From the NCBI GenBank assembly GCA_937891565.1, contig CALAHA010000323.1, forward strand, positions 1 through 5,692: a stretch of 5,692 nucleotides of DNA, in the 5' to 3' direction. The position numbers were made by a program, and so were the translations under genes. Below, piece after piece: positions 4,295 to 5,692 of the stretch. Each line of letters begins with the position of its first letter. The stretch's first letter is position 1. The notes under the pieces are model-generated. The model ran no database searches and was not told the origin of the DNA. It saw nothing but the letters and a program-made list of their open reading frames with translations. Source of the stretch: an uncultured Ilumatobacter sp. (GTDB lineage Bacteria > Actinomycetota > Acidimicrobiia > Acidimicrobiales > Ilumatobacteraceae).

Positions 4295-4987
4295 GTGAAC
4301 GGTCGGGAATCAAGCGACCTGGCATTGCTCGCTACGCGAGTCGGCCACGAGTTCGCTGACCCGGCGCTCCTGCGACGTGCGATGGCACACCGTTCGTGGT
4401 GCGCCGAGACGCCCGGCGAACCGAGCAACGAACGCCTCGAGTTTTTGGGCGATGCCGTGCTCGGTTGGGTCATTGCCGATATTGCTTTCCACCGCTTTGA
4501 CGCGTTGCCCGAAGGTTTGCTGACCGATCTTCGCAAGAGCGTTGTCAATGCAAACGCACTCGCTGAGGTTGCCGAAGAAATTGGTATCGGCCGGTACCTG
4601 CTCCTCGGCAAGGGCGAGGCGGCCGCGGGCGGTGCCGAGAAGCCGTCGCTTCTCTCCGACGCGTTCGAAGCAGTGCTTGGCGCCGTGTATCTGGACGGCG
4701 GGACCGAACCGGCCTACGCCATGGTCGAACGTTGGGTCGCACCGCGCCTGTCGACGTCGATCGAACGACTCGACCAACTCGATCACAAGACGCACCTCCA
4801 AGAACTCGCAGCCCACGCAGGCAAGGGCGCGCCCGACTACGTGATCACTTCAACGGGCCCCGACCATGCGAAGCGCTTCCATGCTGAGGTGATCATTGAC
4901 GGTGACATCCTCGGAGCAGGATCCGGTCGTTCGAAGAAGGCCGCTGAACAGGCTGCCGCTTCGCTTGCAGCCGTTGCACTGGGCTGA
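4295..4987 (+). CDS. rnc: Ribonuclease III
   Basis: RNase III cuts double-stranded RNA, maturing the rRNA precursor and processing some mRNAs, as a Mg2+-dependent homodimer. Counting from GTG 4295, the 230 residues include the signature NERLEFLGDAVLG (45-57). E46, E49 and D53 correspond to E. coli E38, E41 and D45. SDAFEAVLGAVYLDGG (121-136) supplies D122 and E125, corresponding to D114 and E117. All catalytic acids are therefore present. The double-stranded RNA-binding domain begins at DHKTHLQELA (163-172) and ends with GSGRSKKAAEQAAA (209-222). Residues 109-116 are a Gly/Ala-rich insert. GTG 4295 lies 7 nt after the acpP stop with a weak GAAG Shine-Dalgarno. ATG 4244 would overlap acpP by 44 bp and add an unconserved tail, so it is rejected. 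The mutM start is 3 nt after the stop. Confidence 0.96.
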   Translation: MNGRESSDLALLATRVGHEFADPALLRRAMAHRSWCAETPGEPSNERLEFLGDAVLGWVIADIAFHRFDALPEGLLTDLRKSVVNANALAEVAEEIGIGRYLLLGKGEAAAGGAEKPSLLSDAFEAVLGAVYLDGGTEPAYAMVERWVAPRLSTSIERLDQLDHKTHLQELAAHAGKGAPDYVITSTGPDHAKRFHAEVIIDGDILGAGSGRSKKAAEQAAASLAAVALG

Positions 4988-4990
4988 TCG

Positions 4991-5692
4991 ATGCCCGAGT
5001 TGCCCGAGGTCGAGACCGTTCGGCGTGGTCTGCAGCAGCAACTCGCTGGCCGACGGATCGAGCGAGTCGAAGTCGGTCGAGAGCGTGTGGTTCGTCGGAC
5101 GTCTCGTGAGGCGTTGATCGACGGCCTGACCAACACGACGGTCTTGCGCGCCGAGCGGCGCGGGAAGTACCTCATCATGCCGCTCGACTCCGGCGACTCG
5201 ATGATGATCCACCTGCGGATGAGCGGCCAAGTACTCCTCGCGCCTGCTGGCGCCGACCGTCCAGCGCATACGCACGTCGTGATGCACCTCGACAACGGCA
5301 CCGAGTGCTGGTTTGTTGACCCGCGCACCTTCGGTGAGGTGGTCGTCTATGACCCGGCAAATGTGGCCGTCGAGCTCCCACCCCTCGCCCGCCTCGGTGT
5401 CGACCCGATTGCCGAAGACTTCCCGCGCACCGCACTGCGCAAAATGGTCCAAGGAACGAGCAAGGCGCTCAAACCGTTTCTGCTCGACCAGCAGTACGTC
5501 GCCGGGATCGGAAATATTTATGCCGATGAGATTCTCCACCGGGCGCGCCTCCGGCCCGAACGGCCGGCAAATACCATCGATACTGCGGCGACCTGGCGGC
5601 TGCATTCGGCGATCATTGACGTCCTCACGGCGTCGATCGAGGTGGGCGGTTCGACGCTTAGAGATGCGCAGTACGTTGACGTCGATGGCGAG
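4991..5692 (+). CDS. mutM: Formamidopyrimidine-DNA glycosylase MutM/Fpg, 3' truncated by window edge
   Basis: Fpg removes 8-oxoguanine and ring-opened purines from DNA and nicks the abasic site, acting in base-excision repair. Only the first 234 codons are in the window, with no stop. The start MPELPEVETVRRGL is diagnostic: Pro2 is the nucleophile after Met removal and Glu3 is the acid. K58 in the RRGKYL segment matches the conserved beta-hairpin lysine. MIHLRMSG (72-79) and DPRTFGEV (110-117) follow. The helix-two-turn-helix is LLDQQYVAGIGNIYADEIL (164-182), including N175. GGSTLRDAQYVDVDGE (219-234) leads towards the C-terminal four-Cys zinc finger, which should lie in the missing 40-60 residues. 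MPELPEVET and the intact AGIGNIYADE favour Fpg over endonuclease VIII. It starts 3 nt after rnc, so it is co-transcribed. smc often follows this gene, but that is outside the window. Confidence 0.95.
   Translation, partial: MPELPEVETVRRGLQQQLAGRRIERVEVGRERVVRRTSREALIDGLTNTTVLRAERRGKYLIMPLDSGDSMMIHLRMSGQVLLAPAGADRPAHTHVVMHLDNGTECWFVDPRTFGEVVVYDPANVAVELPPLARLGVDPIAEDFPRTALRKMVQGTSKALKPFLLDQQYVAGIGNIYADEILHRARLRPERPANTIDTAATWRLHSAIIDVLTASIEVGGSTLRDAQYVDVDGE

Noticed and set aside
4850..5605. 251-codon minus-strand open frame antisense to rnc and mutM
   Set aside because: It lies opposite the dsRNA-binding domain of RNase III and the catalytic core of Fpg, and shows no family features of its own.
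1..5692. Novel defence, mobile or biosynthetic system
   Set aside because: All plus-strand genes are recognised core functions, in an order typical of actinobacteria. There are no integrase, transposase, toxin-antitoxin, phage or CRISPR features.

Overview
The window is an ordinary chromosomal housekeeping region from an actinobacterium of moderately high GC. A SepIVA/DivIVA-like coiled-coil gene between coaD and a DUF177 gene, followed by rpmF, rnc and mutM, is a typical actinobacterial arrangement. The extra plsX-acpP pair between rpmF and rnc, together with the GC level, makes me lean towards Acidimicrobiia (Ilumatobacter-like). That placement is an inference from gene order, not a measured phylogeny.

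Layout. A short minus-strand zinc-ribbon gene (2-193) diverges from the plus-strand block across a 29-bp gap. First plus-strand unit: rsmD (16S rRNA methyltransferase), coaD (coenzyme A synthesis) and a sepIVA-like gene. These overlap by 4 bp at each junction and end in a bipartite hairpin with a short T-rich tail (1905-1952). Second unit: yceD/DUF177, a structured 204-bp spacer, rpmF (ribosomal protein L32), plsX, acpP, rnc and mutM. mutM runs off the right edge. No tRNA, rRNA, mobile element, CRISPR array or phage gene was seen.

How the genes fit together. Three themes are interleaved. Ribosome biogenesis is served by rsmD, yceD, rpmF and rnc. Lipid and cofactor supply is served by coaD, plsX and acpP: CoA donates the phosphopantetheine of ACP, and PlsX uses acyl-ACP. 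Division and genome integrity are served by the sepIVA-like gene and mutM. Co-expression would link membrane synthesis, ribosome production and septation to growth rate.

The most interesting signals are in the non-coding parts. A TANNNT -10-like hexamer lies 6-7 nt before the start codons of rsmD, coaD, yceD and acpP, where Shine-Dalgarno sequences are poor, which suggests leaderless mRNAs. The yceD-rpmF spacer holds several inverted repeats, including a perfect 7-bp-arm palindrome. A 13-bp tandem triplication covers the plsX stop codon. I found no convincing new multi-gene system.
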